The notes under the pieces were generated by a model. It made no database searches. It was not told the origin of the DNA and saw only the letters and a list, made by a program, of their open reading frames with translations. Position numbers and translations under genes: made by a program. Positions 26,819-35,459 of a stretch of DNA of 64,000 bases are shown piece after piece. The DNA comes from Oscillospiraceae bacterium. Lineage in GTDB: Bacteria > Bacillota > Clostridia > Oscillospirales > Ruminococcaceae. Location: assembly GCA_017436575.1 (NCBI GenBank), contig JAFSCU010000016.1:16754-80753 (forward strand), read 5' to 3'. Within the stretch, counting starts at the first letter, position 1, and each line of letters begins with the position of its first letter.

Positions 26819-27382
26819 ATGGTTTATCTTGCTTCCACTTCTCCACGCAGAAAAGAAATACTGTCTATGCTGCTGACTGATTTCAGTCAGGTATCACCTC
26901 AGGTAGAAGAAAAAGAATACCCTCAGCTGACACCAAAGGAAAAAGCTGTCCGCCTGTCCAAAGACAAGTGCATTGCCGCTGTAAATCACATCCGCCGGAA
27001 AGGTATGGTGGTTATCGCCAGTGATACAGTTGTTGACCTGGAGGGCAGGGTGCTGGAAAAACCAAAAGACAGACAGGATGCAGTGGAAATGATCAGTGCA
27101 CTGTCAGGCAAAGTGCACCATGTTTATTCTGCTGTCACAGTGTATAAAGCCGGTAAAATCTACACATTCTGTGATGATACAGCAGTTCATTTTGACACTG
27201 TTCCTGCAGAAATTATACAGCAGTATGCAGACTCATCAGAGCCTTACGACAAGGCTGGCGGTTATGCAATACAAGGCTTTATGGGAAAATATATTCCAAA
27301 AATAGAAGGCGATTACTACAATGTTGTGGGACTTCCGCTGGAAAAACTTAAGAACTTATTAATATTTTTGGAAATATTGTAA
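26819..27382 (+). CDS. maf: Maf family nucleotide pyrophosphatase
   Basis: A 187-residue house-cleaning pyrophosphatase acting on dTTP/UTP or modified nucleotides. Motifs: LASTSPRRKEIL (phosphate-binding S/R/R), ASDTVVDLEGRVLEKPKD with the catalytic Asp, YSAVTVY, and EPYDKAGGYAIQG. Full length. Starts immediately after the DUF4321 stop codon with GCGAGGTAA as ribosome binding site. It leads into the mreBCD cluster, a common order in Firmicutes. Confidence 0.95.
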   Translation: MVYLASTSPRRKEILSMLLTDFSQVSPQVEEKEYPQLTPKEKAVRLSKDKCIAAVNHIRRKGMVVIASDTVVDLEGRVLEKPKDRQDAVEMISALSGKVHHVYSAVTVYKAGKIYTFCDDTAVHFDTVPAEIIQQYADSSEPYDKAGGYAIQGFMGKYIPKIEGDYYNVVGLPLEKLKNLLIFLEIL

Positions 27383-27498
27383 AATTTGGTGAAAGTGACA
27401 AAAAAGTAATTGCTTTTTTATAACAATATATGCTAAAATATTTTAGCATTATAGATAACAAATAAGTAATATATATAAATAAAATAAAGGAGAAGATT

Positions 27499-28521
27499 AT
27501 GTTTGGATTAAACAAAAGTATCGGTATCGACCTGGGTACCGCCAATACTCTGGTATTTATGAAAGGCAAAGGCGTAATCATGCGTGAACCAAGCGTGGTC
27601 GCTGTTGATACAAAAAATGACACTGTAAAATTTGTAGGTAGCGAAGCAAAAGATGTTATCGGTAAAACACCTGGCTCTATCATGGTTGTAAGACCGCTGA
27701 AAGATGGCGTTATTGCTGACTTTGATGTTACAGCTGCTATGCTGAGAATTTTTATCAAAAAAGCCTGTGGTCCATCTCTGGTTTTCAAACCAACAGTAGT
27801 TATCTGTATCCCATCAGGCGTTACAGAAGTAGAAAGACGTGCTGTTAGAGAAGCTGCTATCAATGCAGGTGCAGGCCAGGTTATGATTATTGAAGAACCA
27901 ATGGCTGCAGCTATAGGTGCAGGTCTTCCTGTACAGGAACCGGCAGGCAGCATGGTTGTAGACATCGGTGGCGGCACAAGTGAAGTTGCTGTTATCTCAC
28001 TGAACGGTATCGTTGCATCCCGCAGTGTAAGAACAGGCGGTGACGAATTTGACCAGGCTATCATTGCTTACATCAAAAGAAAATTCAATCTGCTTATCGG
28101 TGAACGTTCTGCAGAAAAAATCAAAATTGAAGTTGGTACAGCTTACAAACTGGACGAAGACCTGACACTGGAAGTTAAAGGCCGTAACCTTATCAACGGT
28201 TTGCCAAAAAATGCTATCATTTCATCAGAAGATGTAAGGGAAGCTCTCCGCGAAAGTCTTGAAAAAATTATCGAAGCAGTTAAAGAAACACTGGAAAGAA
28301 CTCCACCGGAACTGGCTGCTGATATTATTGACAGTGGTATTACACTGACAGGTGGCGGTGCATTGCTTCGTGGTCTGGATAAACTTATCAGCGCAGAAAC
28401 AGGTATCGATGTTTATGTGGCTGAAAACCCACTGGACTGTGTTGCCAACGGCACAGGTTATGTTCTTGAACATATGGACACACTTAAAGAAGTGCTTCAG
28501 GAAAGCAACAGAACTATTTAG
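27499..28521 (+). CDS. mreB: Rod shape-determining protein MreB
   Basis: A 340-residue actin-like filament protein directing elongation-specific peptidoglycan synthesis. Visible: IGIDLGTANTLVF (phosphate 1), VIIEEPMAAAIGAGL, MVVDIGGGTSEVAVISL (phosphate 2) and GGGALLRGLDKL (adenosine). Full length. First gene of the mreB-mreC-mreD-pbp2 cluster; a hairpin with weak T tail follows it, which would raise mreB expression relative to mreCD. Strong AAAGGAGAAG ribosome binding site. Confidence 0.97.
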   Translation: MFGLNKSIGIDLGTANTLVFMKGKGVIMREPSVVAVDTKNDTVKFVGSEAKDVIGKTPGSIMVVRPLKDGVIADFDVTAAMLRIFIKKACGPSLVFKPTVVICIPSGVTEVERRAVREAAINAGAGQVMIIEEPMAAAIGAGLPVQEPAGSMVVDIGGGTSEVAVISLNGIVASRSVRTGGDEFDQAIIAYIKRKFNLLIGERSAEKIKIEVGTAYKLDEDLTLEVKGRNLINGLPKNAIISSEDVREALRESLEKIIEAVKETLERTPPELAADIIDSGITLTGGGALLRGLDKLISAETGIDVYVAENPLDCVANGTGYVLEHMDTLKEVLQESNRTI

Positions 28522-28533
28522 TTTATATCACAC

Positions 28534-28572
28534 TTTGCAAGCTCGCTTTCCCGGGCTTGCAAATTTGTTTAT
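28534..28572 (+). terminator. Terminator or attenuator between mreB and mreC
   Basis: Stem TTTGCAAGC.../...GCTTGCAAA (28534-28542, 28555-28563) extended by three weaker pairs, then ATTTGTTT. Partial termination would separate abundant mreB message from mreCD-pbp2. Confidence 0.65.
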
Positions 28573-28613
28573 TAAGACGAATATGATAAATATCACTTAA
28601 AGGAGAAAAATAA

Positions 28614-29438
28614 GTGAATATACAATCAAAAATCACAAAAGCTTTGCTGGCCGCCTTGCTGGTAATTGCAGGTATTATGGCTTATGCAGCTTCCACAGGC
28701 CAGCTGACCACTCTGCCACAGAACATTGCCGGGGCAGTGGCTGTACCTTTTCAGAAACTTACATCAGCAATAGGAAACAAGCTGGAAGTGTGGTCAGACA
28801 GAAACCTTAATATTGATAATATTATGCGGGAAAATGAACAGCTGAAAAGAGAATTGGCTCTTATGCGTTCCAAGCAGGTGGATTATGACCGCATTGCACT
28901 GGAAAACAAAGAATACAAGGAATTGCTGGGTATCATTGATGATATTTCGCAGTACAGCACAGTAGATGCCAATGTTATCGGTCGTGATGGCATGGATAAA
29001 TTTTACTCTTTCACTATCGACAAAGGCGACAGACACGGTATCGGTGTGAACGATGTTGTTATGACTGCCGATGGTGTTGTAGGTGTTGTGGTTGAAACAG
29101 GACCTAATTTCGCCAGAGTTTCCACAATTCTCAGTCCGGCGGTAAGCGTGGGCTGTATTGCCGGCAGTGAAAGGGATGTGGGTATTGTGACAGGCAGTTA
29201 TGACCTGAGCGAAAGCAATGTGTGCACTATGCATTACTTGCCAAAAGATACAAAAGTAAAAGCAGGGGATATTGTCAGCACCACAGGTTATGGCTCTGTT
29301 TTTCCAAAGGAACTTATTGTGGGTACTGTGGAATCAGTGGATATTGATTCTGCAGGCAATTCAAAGTTTGCCACAATAAAACCTGCTGCAGACATAACCG
29401 ATGTAAAAATTGTTTTTGTTATTACGGATTTCAGCTGA
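28614..29438 (+). CDS. mreC: Rod shape-determining protein MreC
   Basis: A 274-residue bitopic membrane protein of the elongasome. N-terminal helix at ~10-27 (LLAALLVIAGIMAYAAS), a coiled coil at ~60-110 (NIMRENEQLKRELALMRS...), then the MreC beta domain with VIGRDGMDKFYSFTIDKG, GVVGVVVETGPNFARVSTIL and VKAGDIVSTTGYGSVFPKELIVGTV. GTG start with AAAGGAGAAAAA ribosome binding site. Positioned between mreB and mreD as usual. Confidence 0.95.
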   Translation: MNIQSKITKALLAALLVIAGIMAYAASTGQLTTLPQNIAGAVAVPFQKLTSAIGNKLEVWSDRNLNIDNIMRENEQLKRELALMRSKQVDYDRIALENKEYKELLGIIDDISQYSTVDANVIGRDGMDKFYSFTIDKGDRHGIGVNDVVMTADGVVGVVVETGPNFARVSTILSPAVSVGCIAGSERDVGIVTGSYDLSESNVCTMHYLPKDTKVKAGDIVSTTGYGSVFPKELIVGTVESVDIDSAGNSKFATIKPAADITDVKIVFVITDFS

Positions 29439-29451
29439 TAAAGGTTTATAA

Positions 29452-29979
29452 ATGGACAGAAAACAAATAATGTTGAGACAGATTGCCAAATATGGCATTT
29501 TTGTCCTTATGGTTTTTATTTTATATATTTTACAGTCAACACCGGGTTTCTTCAGTATTTTTGGACTGAAACCTGTGTTTATGCTGCCGTTTTGTATCAC
29601 ACTGTCTATGCTGGATGAAACATGGCAGGCAGGTGTTGTTTACATAACAGGTGGACTGCTGACAGACCTTTCCTGTGGCCGTGTACCCGGTACATTCACC
29701 ATATTGCTGTTGCTTGTATGTTTTGGCTCAATAATAGCAGTAAAATTTTTCTTTAAACCAAACAAACAGAATATCATTACATTTAATTTTGCGTGTATGG
29801 TACTTATGCTGACATTTGATTTCTTTTTTTCATTTATGTTTGGCGGCTACACTGGAAAACGGGTTTATTATCTGAAAAATGTACTGCTTGTAAGTGGTTA
29901 CAGCTCTGTTTTCAGCTTATTGTATTATTATTTTATTGACTATATCAATCTGCGCTTTGTGCGTTTTGATGCGAGGTAA
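29452..29979 (+). CDS. mreD: Rod shape-determining protein MreD
   Basis: A 175-residue integral membrane protein with about five to six helices (for example YGIFVLMVFILYILQSTPGF, FTILLLLVCFGSIIAVKFFF, ACMVLMLTFDFFFSFMFGG). MreD is weakly conserved and recognised mainly by LQSTPGFF-like start, GLLTDLSCGRVPG and its place between mreC and pbp2. 13 nt after mreC, 2 nt before the PBP2 gene. Confidence 0.88.
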   Translation: MDRKQIMLRQIAKYGIFVLMVFILYILQSTPGFFSIFGLKPVFMLPFCITLSMLDETWQAGVVYITGGLLTDLSCGRVPGTFTILLLLVCFGSIIAVKFFFKPNKQNIITFNFACMVLMLTFDFFFSFMFGGYTGKRVYYLKNVLLVSGYSSVFSLLYYYFIDYINLRFVRFDAR

Positions 29980-29981
29980 AA

Positions 29982-31988
29982 GTGAAAAAAACATTGGAAT
30001 CAAGACTGAATATTCTTGTTATGATTATCATAGGTATTTTTCTGGCTTTTACTTTAAAGCTGGTTCAATACCAGATTATTGACGGCGAAGAATATTACAG
30101 CAAATCAAACGCCAGTACCCGTATCAATCAGACGGTTATTGCCGCCCGCGGTGATATTACTGACATCAACGGTGTTTCTATGGCAGGCGGTCAGGTGGTG
30201 TTTGACATCACAATCAACAAGGCATATATGCCAAGTGAAAAACTTAACGAGAGAATTTTGCAGGTTGTTAAAATTCTTCAGCAGCAGGGCGAAACATTAA
30301 ACGATATTTTGCCTATTTCCCGGGAAAAGCCCTATACTTTTATTGAGGGCAAAGAAGCAGAGCAGACCCGTCTGCGTGAGGATGTGGCAAAGGTTGCTGT
30401 TTATGCCACTGAGCAGGATGTGCTGACAAAACTGACAGAACGATATAAACTTCAGGACGTTCCGCAGGACTATGTGCGTACCATTGCGGGCATCAGATAC
30501 ACAATGGAAAGGGAAGGTTATTCTGCATCCTATCCATTTGATATTGCAAAGGATGTTTCAGTAGAAACTGCCACAATCATTCAGGAACTTTCCCGTGAAC
30601 TGACCGGTATAGAAGTTACCGAAAGCAGTAAAAGATATTATGCCAATGGTACTTTATTACCGCATATTCTGGGTACAGTCGGACCTATCTATGCCGAAGA
30701 GTACCGGCAGCTTAAATCCCAGGGCTATGGTCTAAATGACACTCTGGGTAAATCCGGTCTGGAAAAAGTGTATGAAAGTTATCTGAAAGGTACAGACGGT
30801 GTATTGCAGATAGAAAAAAACATTTATGGTGAAATCACCGATGTTGATACTATTATACAGCCAAAGCCGGGTAATACTGTAAAACTGACAATAGATGCAG
30901 AATTTCAGCAACGTGCCAACGATATTCTTAAGGCACAGGTAGAAATGCTTCAGTCACGCACTGCAGGCTGGGGTAAAGAATGTACCGGTGCCACTATGGT
31001 AGTGCTGGATGTAAAAACAGGCGGCGTACTGGCTATCAGCAATTATCCAAGCTATGACCTGGAAAGATACAACAGCAATTATTCAGAATATTTCAATGAC
31101 CCCGATACACCGCTTTTCAACCGTGCTGTACAGGGACTGTACAGACCTGGTTCTGTTTTCAAGGTGAATATGGCGGTTGCGGCCTTGCAGATGGGGCTGA
31201 TAGATGAAAACTTTACCTACACCTGCCGAGGTGTTTATGATTACTATACAGTTGCCCAGTGGGGCGGGCGGTTGCCAAGCTGCGCAAACAACACTGCTCA
31301 CGGCACAATAAATGTGAAACAGGCACTTAAAGTGTCCTGTAACTGTTTCTTCTACGACCTGGGCCGCAGAATGGGTATTGAAAGAATAAATGAATCTGCT
31401 CACAATATGGGGCTGGGGGTTCTTACAGGACTGGAAATATCTGAACAGCTGGGCAGACTTTCCACACCGGAATTCACCGAATCCCTGGGCGGCACATGGC
31501 AGGCGGGTAACGTTATTCAGGCTTCCATCGGTCAGCTGGATACAGCTATAACAGCAGTACAGCTGGCTACATATGCCGGTACAGTTGCTAATCGAGGTGT
31601 ACGCTATGCTACACATATTGTAGACAGCATTGAAAGCTATGATGGCAGCCAGGTGATTTACAAAACACCTGTTACTGTGCTTTCTGAAACACCTAATACC
31701 AACAATGCTTTTGATATAGCAGAACAGGGTATGGTTATGGCTTCCACAGAAGGCAATGCAAAAATTTATCTTCAGGATTTGCCATATACAGTTGCCAGCA
31801 AAACAGGTACTGCACAGGTAGCAGGGGATTTGTACAATGCTACAATTATGGCTTACGGTCCAACTGAAAACCCGGAAATTGCAGTTGCTATCATTGCTGA
31901 AAAAGGCGGTAATGGTTACAACCTGGCAATGGGTGTAAGGGATGTTTTCAATGCCTATTATGAAATAAAGGCAGCCCGTGGACAGTAG
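29982..31988 (+). CDS. mrdA: Penicillin-binding protein 2, class B transpeptidase
   Basis: A 668-residue elongation-specific transpeptidase with N-terminal membrane anchor (~9-28, LVMIIIGIFLAFTLKLVQY), PBP dimerisation region (ARGDITDINGVSMA) and transpeptidase domain. Active-site motifs: SxxK in YRPGSVFKVN, SxN in SCNCFFYD, KTG in SKTGTAQVAG. The GTG start overlaps the end region of mreD. The partner glycosyltransferase rodA, often nearby, is missing here. A short inverted repeat follows the stop codon but without a T tail. Confidence 0.96.
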   Translation: MKKTLESRLNILVMIIIGIFLAFTLKLVQYQIIDGEEYYSKSNASTRINQTVIAARGDITDINGVSMAGGQVVFDITINKAYMPSEKLNERILQVVKILQQQGETLNDILPISREKPYTFIEGKEAEQTRLREDVAKVAVYATEQDVLTKLTERYKLQDVPQDYVRTIAGIRYTMEREGYSASYPFDIAKDVSVETATIIQELSRELTGIEVTESSKRYYANGTLLPHILGTVGPIYAEEYRQLKSQGYGLNDTLGKSGLEKVYESYLKGTDGVLQIEKNIYGEITDVDTIIQPKPGNTVKLTIDAEFQQRANDILKAQVEMLQSRTAGWGKECTGATMVVLDVKTGGVLAISNYPSYDLERYNSNYSEYFNDPDTPLFNRAVQGLYRPGSVFKVNMAVAALQMGLIDENFTYTCRGVYDYYTVAQWGGRLPSCANNTAHGTINVKQALKVSCNCFFYDLGRRMGIERINESAHNMGLGVLTGLEISEQLGRLSTPEFTESLGGTWQAGNVIQASIGQLDTAITAVQLATYAGTVANRGVRYATHIVDSIESYDGSQVIYKTPVTVLSETPNTNNAFDIAEQGMVMASTEGNAKIYLQDLPYTVASKTGTAQVAGDLYNATIMAYGPTENPEIAVAIIAEKGGNGYNLAMGVRDVFNAYYEIKAARGQ

Positions 31989-32082
31989 TTTCAATTGTTG
32001 ATAACTCTGCGACAGTCTGCACAATTCAACAAATAAAAAATTGTGCAAAGACTAAACTTTACATCGTTTAACTGTAAAAATA

Positions 32083-32111
32083 TTGTAAAAAAATATAGTA
32101 TATGGTATAAT
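32083..32111 (+). promoter_or_regulatory. Promoter before the minD-like gene
   Basis: TTGTAA (32083-32088) and perfect TATAAT (32106-32111), 17-nt spacer. The minD-like/mgsA pair can therefore be expressed independently of mre-pbp2. Confidence 0.6.
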
Positions 32112-32195
32112 TTTATCTGTTAATACAAGCTAATTGTATTATTTTGTTTGAGTTTGCCATTTTCTGGCGTAACATTTTTTATATGCGGAGGGGCT

Positions 32196-32921
32196 ATGGC
32201 CACAGTTCTTATGATAGCTTCCGGCAAAGGCGGCACCGGTAAAAGCACAGTTGCCACCTATATTGCTACCGAGCTGGCGCTGAAAAACAAGAAAACCTTG
32301 CTTATAGAACTGGATGCCGGTCTGCGCAGTATTGATGTTATTTCAGGTATACAGCAGGCTGTTTTTGATATAGGCGATGTTCTTCGGGGCAGATGTGATG
32401 CTTATAAAGCAATGTCACCCAGCCCACAGACAGAAAACCTTTCAATTATTGCCGCTCCATACAAAAGCTATGATACCGATTTTTCAAATTTCAGACAGGT
32501 TACAGACAGTCTGTACAATGATTTTGACTATATAATTATCGACACTGCTGCAGGGCTGGGAAATGCCTTTTATGCCGCATGTAAATCGGCTGTTATGGGG
32601 ATTATAGTTGTTACACCTGATATTATTTCTGTCAGGGACGGCCGTCTGGTATCAGATGAACTGTACAATAATGGCATTACAGACATACGTTTGATAATAA
32701 ATAAATTTTCTGACCAGACTTTTAAATTTTCAGGTATCGAAGACCTTGATGCTGTAATAGATGATGTCTGTGCTCAGCTTCTGGGGGTTGTTCCACTGTC
32801 TAGACAGGTTGCTGTCAACGCTATTAACGGAACTCCTCTTTTGCAGGGCAGTCAGGAAAAACTGATATTCAGCGCAATATCAGACAGAATTATGGGTAAA
32901 GAAATTCAGATAATCATATAA
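32196..32921 (+). CDS. MinD/ParA-family ATPase without evident membrane-targeting helix
   Basis: A 241-residue deviant-Walker ATPase: KGGTGKST (signature lysine), ELDAGLRSID (switch I) and IIIDTAAGLG (Walker B, where MinD usually has DxPAG). ATG at 32196 follows GCGGAGGGG; the TTG-led extension to 32148 is rejected. In Clostridia the mreBCD-pbp2 cluster often continues with minC-minD-minE-rodA; here no minC or minE flank it, and the C-terminus (SAISDRIMGKEIQIII) does not look like the basic amphipathic MinD membrane helix. So it is probably a MinD relative with altered localisation, or a reduced Min system. Confidence 0.8.
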   Translation: MATVLMIASGKGGTGKSTVATYIATELALKNKKTLLIELDAGLRSIDVISGIQQAVFDIGDVLRGRCDAYKAMSPSPQTENLSIIAAPYKSYDTDFSNFRQVTDSLYNDFDYIIIDTAAGLGNAFYAACKSAVMGIIVVTPDIISVRDGRLVSDELYNNGITDIRLIINKFSDQTFKFSGIEDLDAVIDDVCAQLLGVVPLSRQVAVNAINGTPLLQGSQEKLIFSAISDRIMGKEIQIII

Positions 32922-32936
32922 CTGGAGGGTTGAAAA

Positions 32937-33347
32937 ATGAATATTGCTCTTATTGCACACGACAAAAAGAAAGAACTTATGGTACAGTTCTGTATCGCTT
33001 ACAGCGGCATCCTTGCAAAGCATAATATTCTGGCCACAGGTGTAACAGGTAAAATGGTTGCAGAAGCTACAGGCCTGAAAGTTCATCGTTTTTATGCAGG
33101 TTCACAGGGTGGTGACCAGCAGATTGCAGCACGCCTGCAGTACAACGAAATCGATATGCTGCTGTTCTTCCGTGACCCTATTACTGCAAAAGCAAATGAA
33201 CCAAGTGCGGCTAATCTCCTGCGTCTTTGCGATGAAAACAACATTCCTGTTGCTACAAATATCGCCACAGCCGAAGTGCTTATTCATGGTCTTGAACGCG
33301 GCGACCTTGACTGGCGCAACATTATCAATCCTAAAAATATGAGATAG
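32937..33347 (+). CDS. mgsA: Methylglyoxal synthase
   Basis: A 136-residue enzyme making methylglyoxal from dihydroxyacetone phosphate, a bypass of lower glycolysis used under phosphate limitation. Motifs: [16 protein letters not shown] (phosphate-binding), the catalytic Asp in [10 protein letters not shown] and [22 protein letters not shown], then [12 protein letters not shown]. Full length. 15 nt after the minD-like gene; the mgsA position after the min genes is a conserved Clostridia feature. Its substrate links it to tpiA/gapA elsewhere in this window. Confidence 0.97.
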   Translation: MNIALIAHDKKKELMVQFCIAYSGILAKHNILATGVTGKMVAEATGLKVHRFYAGSQGGDQQIAARLQYNEIDMLLFFRDPITAKANEPSAANLLRLCDENNIPVATNIATAEVLIHGLERGDLDWRNIINPKNMR

Positions 33348-33366
33348 TTTCATATACAAAATTATC

Positions 33367-33397
33367 CCCCTGCAGATTTCTGCAGGGGAATTTTTAT
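33367..33397. terminator. Bidirectional intrinsic terminator
   Basis: 9-bp stem CCCCTGCAG/CTGCAGGGG (33367-33375, 33380-33388), ATTT loop, T-rich tail; between convergent mgsA and the XRE gene. Confidence 0.88.
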
Positions 33398-33927
33398 TAT
33401 TCTGTAATTTGCATCACAAGCCCTTTTCTGTTTACATTTACGGCATATTTCAATGTGTAATTGTTTTCGCCGTCAGAAATAGCTTTATATATTTCTTCTG
33501 TTTCTTTTGCAATATCCTCTTTGGTTCTATACCAGCCGATTATAGTCCTGTTTTCTCCATTAAAGTAGCTGTTGCCCTTGTCTGCCGCGAACAAAGCATA
33601 TTCTGGCTCATTTTTCTTTCCTTTGAATTGCTGTGATGCAGCAACTTTGTCGCATCGTACAACTGCATTTTCCGTTGGAGAATGAATTGTTATCTTTCCA
33701 TCAGAAGAAAGTGTTTTTATTTTAGTATTTTCTCTGTCAAAAAACAGCCAATCCAGAGAAATGTTCAATATTTCTGAAATATCCAGCAGTTTTTCAACTT
33801 CCGGGTAACCACTGTCTGATTCCCACAGAGATACAGACTGTCTGCTGACACCCAGCTTTTCTGCCAGTTGCTCCTGGGTATATCCGTTTTCAGTCCTTGC
33901 CTTTTTTAGATTAATTCCAAAACTCAT
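33397..33927 (-). CDS. XRE-family (Cro/CI-type) transcriptional regulator
   Basis: A 176-residue regulator. Residues ~5-60 are a clear HTH_3 domain: LKKARTENGYTQEQLAEKLGVSRQSVSLWE, then PEVEKLLDISEILNISLDWLF. The C-terminal ~110 residues are polar with no recognised domain (ENRTIIGWYRTKEDIAKETEEIYKAIS). Autonomous unit with AAAGGAAAA ribosome binding site. It may regulate the adjacent MATE/acyltransferase pair, but the order and a terminator between them give no direct support. Confidence 0.85.
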   Translation of the reverse strand: MSFGINLKKARTENGYTQEQLAEKLGVSRQSVSLWESDSGYPEVEKLLDISEILNISLDWLFFDRENTKIKTLSSDGKITIHSPTENAVVRCDKVAASQQFKGKKNEPEYALFAADKGNSYFNGENRTIIGWYRTKEDIAKETEEIYKAISDGENNYTLKYAVNVNRKGLVMQITE

Positions 33928-34041
33928 AGTAATTTTCCTTTCAATTTATTTAAAGATATTTTCTGATAAAATAATATCACGGCAAGCTGGTTTATTCCAC
34001 CAAGCCTGTTTTGCAATATGTAAAGCTGAACTTGCATTTTA

Positions 34042-34072
34042 AAAGGCAGGGAGTAGAATCCCTGCCTTTAAT
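34042..34072 (-). terminator. Intrinsic terminator of the MATE gene
   Basis: 11-bp stem AAAGGCAGGGA/TCCCTGCCTTT (34042-34052, 34059-34069) directly after the stop codon. Confidence 0.8.
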
Positions 34073-34073
34073 A

Positions 34074-35459
34074 TTATAAATTCCGTGCCTGTTCTTTTTC
34101 ACTTCTTGTAACATCTTTTACCCATTTACCGGATAAAATTCTGAAAGCTGCAGCAAAACATTCAAATATGGTTGTGGCTTTCAGACAGATATATACAATA
34201 CCTGCCGGCCGGTGCATTACCAGCCCGGCTATCCAGCCTAGTGGAACGGATAACAGCCACATGCTGCCCACGTCCATTACGGCAACAAATTTGGAGTCGC
34301 CGCCACCGCGCAGAGTACCGAACATATTTATACTTGCTACTGACTGGAAAATATTTACCAGTGCCATTGCGTTCAGCATTTCCAGGGTAATAGCCTGTGT
34401 TTGGGCTGTTATATTATAGAAACTTACCAGTGGATTTTTCAGTATGATTGTAAGCCCACAGGTGAAGAATCCAATACCGATACTCATCACAAACAGGGTA
34501 AGTGCCTGTTTTTTTGCCAGTTCGTATTTGCCTTCGCCGATGGTGTTGCCTGCCAGCACAGCTGCGGCAGAGTTTATGCCGTGGGTTGCAAATGTAATAC
34601 ACTGCATCATTACACCACATATACTGTTTGCAGCTACGAATTCCTTGCCCATGTGGCCCATTATAATAGACAGCACACTGTTGCCCAGACTCCACAGCAT
34701 TTCGTTGCACAGTACAGGCAAACCGTATTTTATATAAATTTTAAATACTTCTTTATCAATTTTACTTTTCAGGTCTGATGGTCTGAATCTTACTTTTTCG
34801 TCATATTTCAGCAGATACAGCAGAACAATGCACATTTCCACAAAGCGGGCAATAACTGTGGCGGCAGCAGCACCTACCACACCCAGCTGTGGAAAGCCAA
34901 ATTTACCGAAAATCAGCGCATAGTTGAAAAATATATTTACAAAGAAAGATGAGCCGTAAACATACAGAGAAATTTTTACAGTACCCACTGTGCGCAACAT
35001 ATTCAGCGTTGTCATTGTGACACCGCTCAGCAGATATGTCATGGAAATTACCTGTAAATATTTTGCACCGCTGACAATTACTTCGGCATCATTGGTGTAT
35101 ATGCTTAAAATAAACTGTGGTACAGCCATTGCCACAGCCATAAAAACAAGGGACAGGGCAAGAGAAATCTTGTATGTCATACTCATTGTTTTTCTTATGG
35201 CATCAGTGTCTCCACGGCCCCAATACTGGCTGGTCAGTACGCTGGCACCGGCTGTCAGTCCCATATTTATAATCATATACATAAACCCCAGCTGTCCACC
35301 CAGACTGGAAGCACTCATTGCCACTTCGCCCAGCTGACCCAACATAACTGTATCCAGCAGGTTTACAGCGATGTTAATCAGATTCTGTACAGCCATTGGT
35401 ATGGCAATGGCAAACAGCTTCTGATAAAAACTTTTGTCTTTAATAATAAAACTGTTCAT
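34074..35459 (-). CDS. MATE family multidrug/toxin efflux transporter
   Basis: A 461-residue transporter with twelve predicted helices. MATE marks: IAIPMAVQNLINIAVNLLDTVMLGQLGEVAMSA near the N-terminus and the mirrored second half starting FKIYIKYGLPVLCNEMLWSLGNSVLS. Exports cationic drugs or metabolites using Na+ or H+ gradients. Start is set at ATG 35459, which follows AAGGTGA and overlaps the acyltransferase stop (ATGA-type overlap); the longer frame to 35567 would run 36 codons into that gene. Co-transcribed with the upstream acyltransferase. Confidence 0.92.
   Translation of the reverse strand: MNSFIIKDKSFYQKLFAIAIPMAVQNLINIAVNLLDTVMLGQLGEVAMSASSLGGQLGFMYMIINMGLTAGASVLTSQYWGRGDTDAIRKTMSMTYKISLALSLVFMAVAMAVPQFILSIYTNDAEVIVSGAKYLQVISMTYLLSGVTMTTLNMLRTVGTVKISLYVYGSSFFVNIFFNYALIFGKFGFPQLGVVGAAAATVIARFVEMCIVLLYLLKYDEKVRFRPSDLKSKIDKEVFKIYIKYGLPVLCNEMLWSLGNSVLSIIMGHMGKEFVAANSICGVMMQCITFATHGINSAAAVLAGNTIGEGKYELAKKQALTLFVMSIGIGFFTCGLTIILKNPLVSFYNITAQTQAITLEMLNAMALVNIFQSVASINMFGTLRGGGDSKFVAVMDVGSMWLLSVPLGWIAGLVMHRPAGIVYICLKATTIFECFAAAFRILSGKWVKDVTRSEKEQARNL

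Noticed and set aside
32014-32046. GCACAATT ... AATTGTGC inverted repeat after pbp2 as a terminator
   Set aside because: Long loop and no T tract on the plus strand; kept only as a possible weak structure.
31083-32048. 321-codon minus-strand frame over pbp2
   Set aside because: Antisense to PBP2 catalytic domain; no ribosome binding site and shadow composition.
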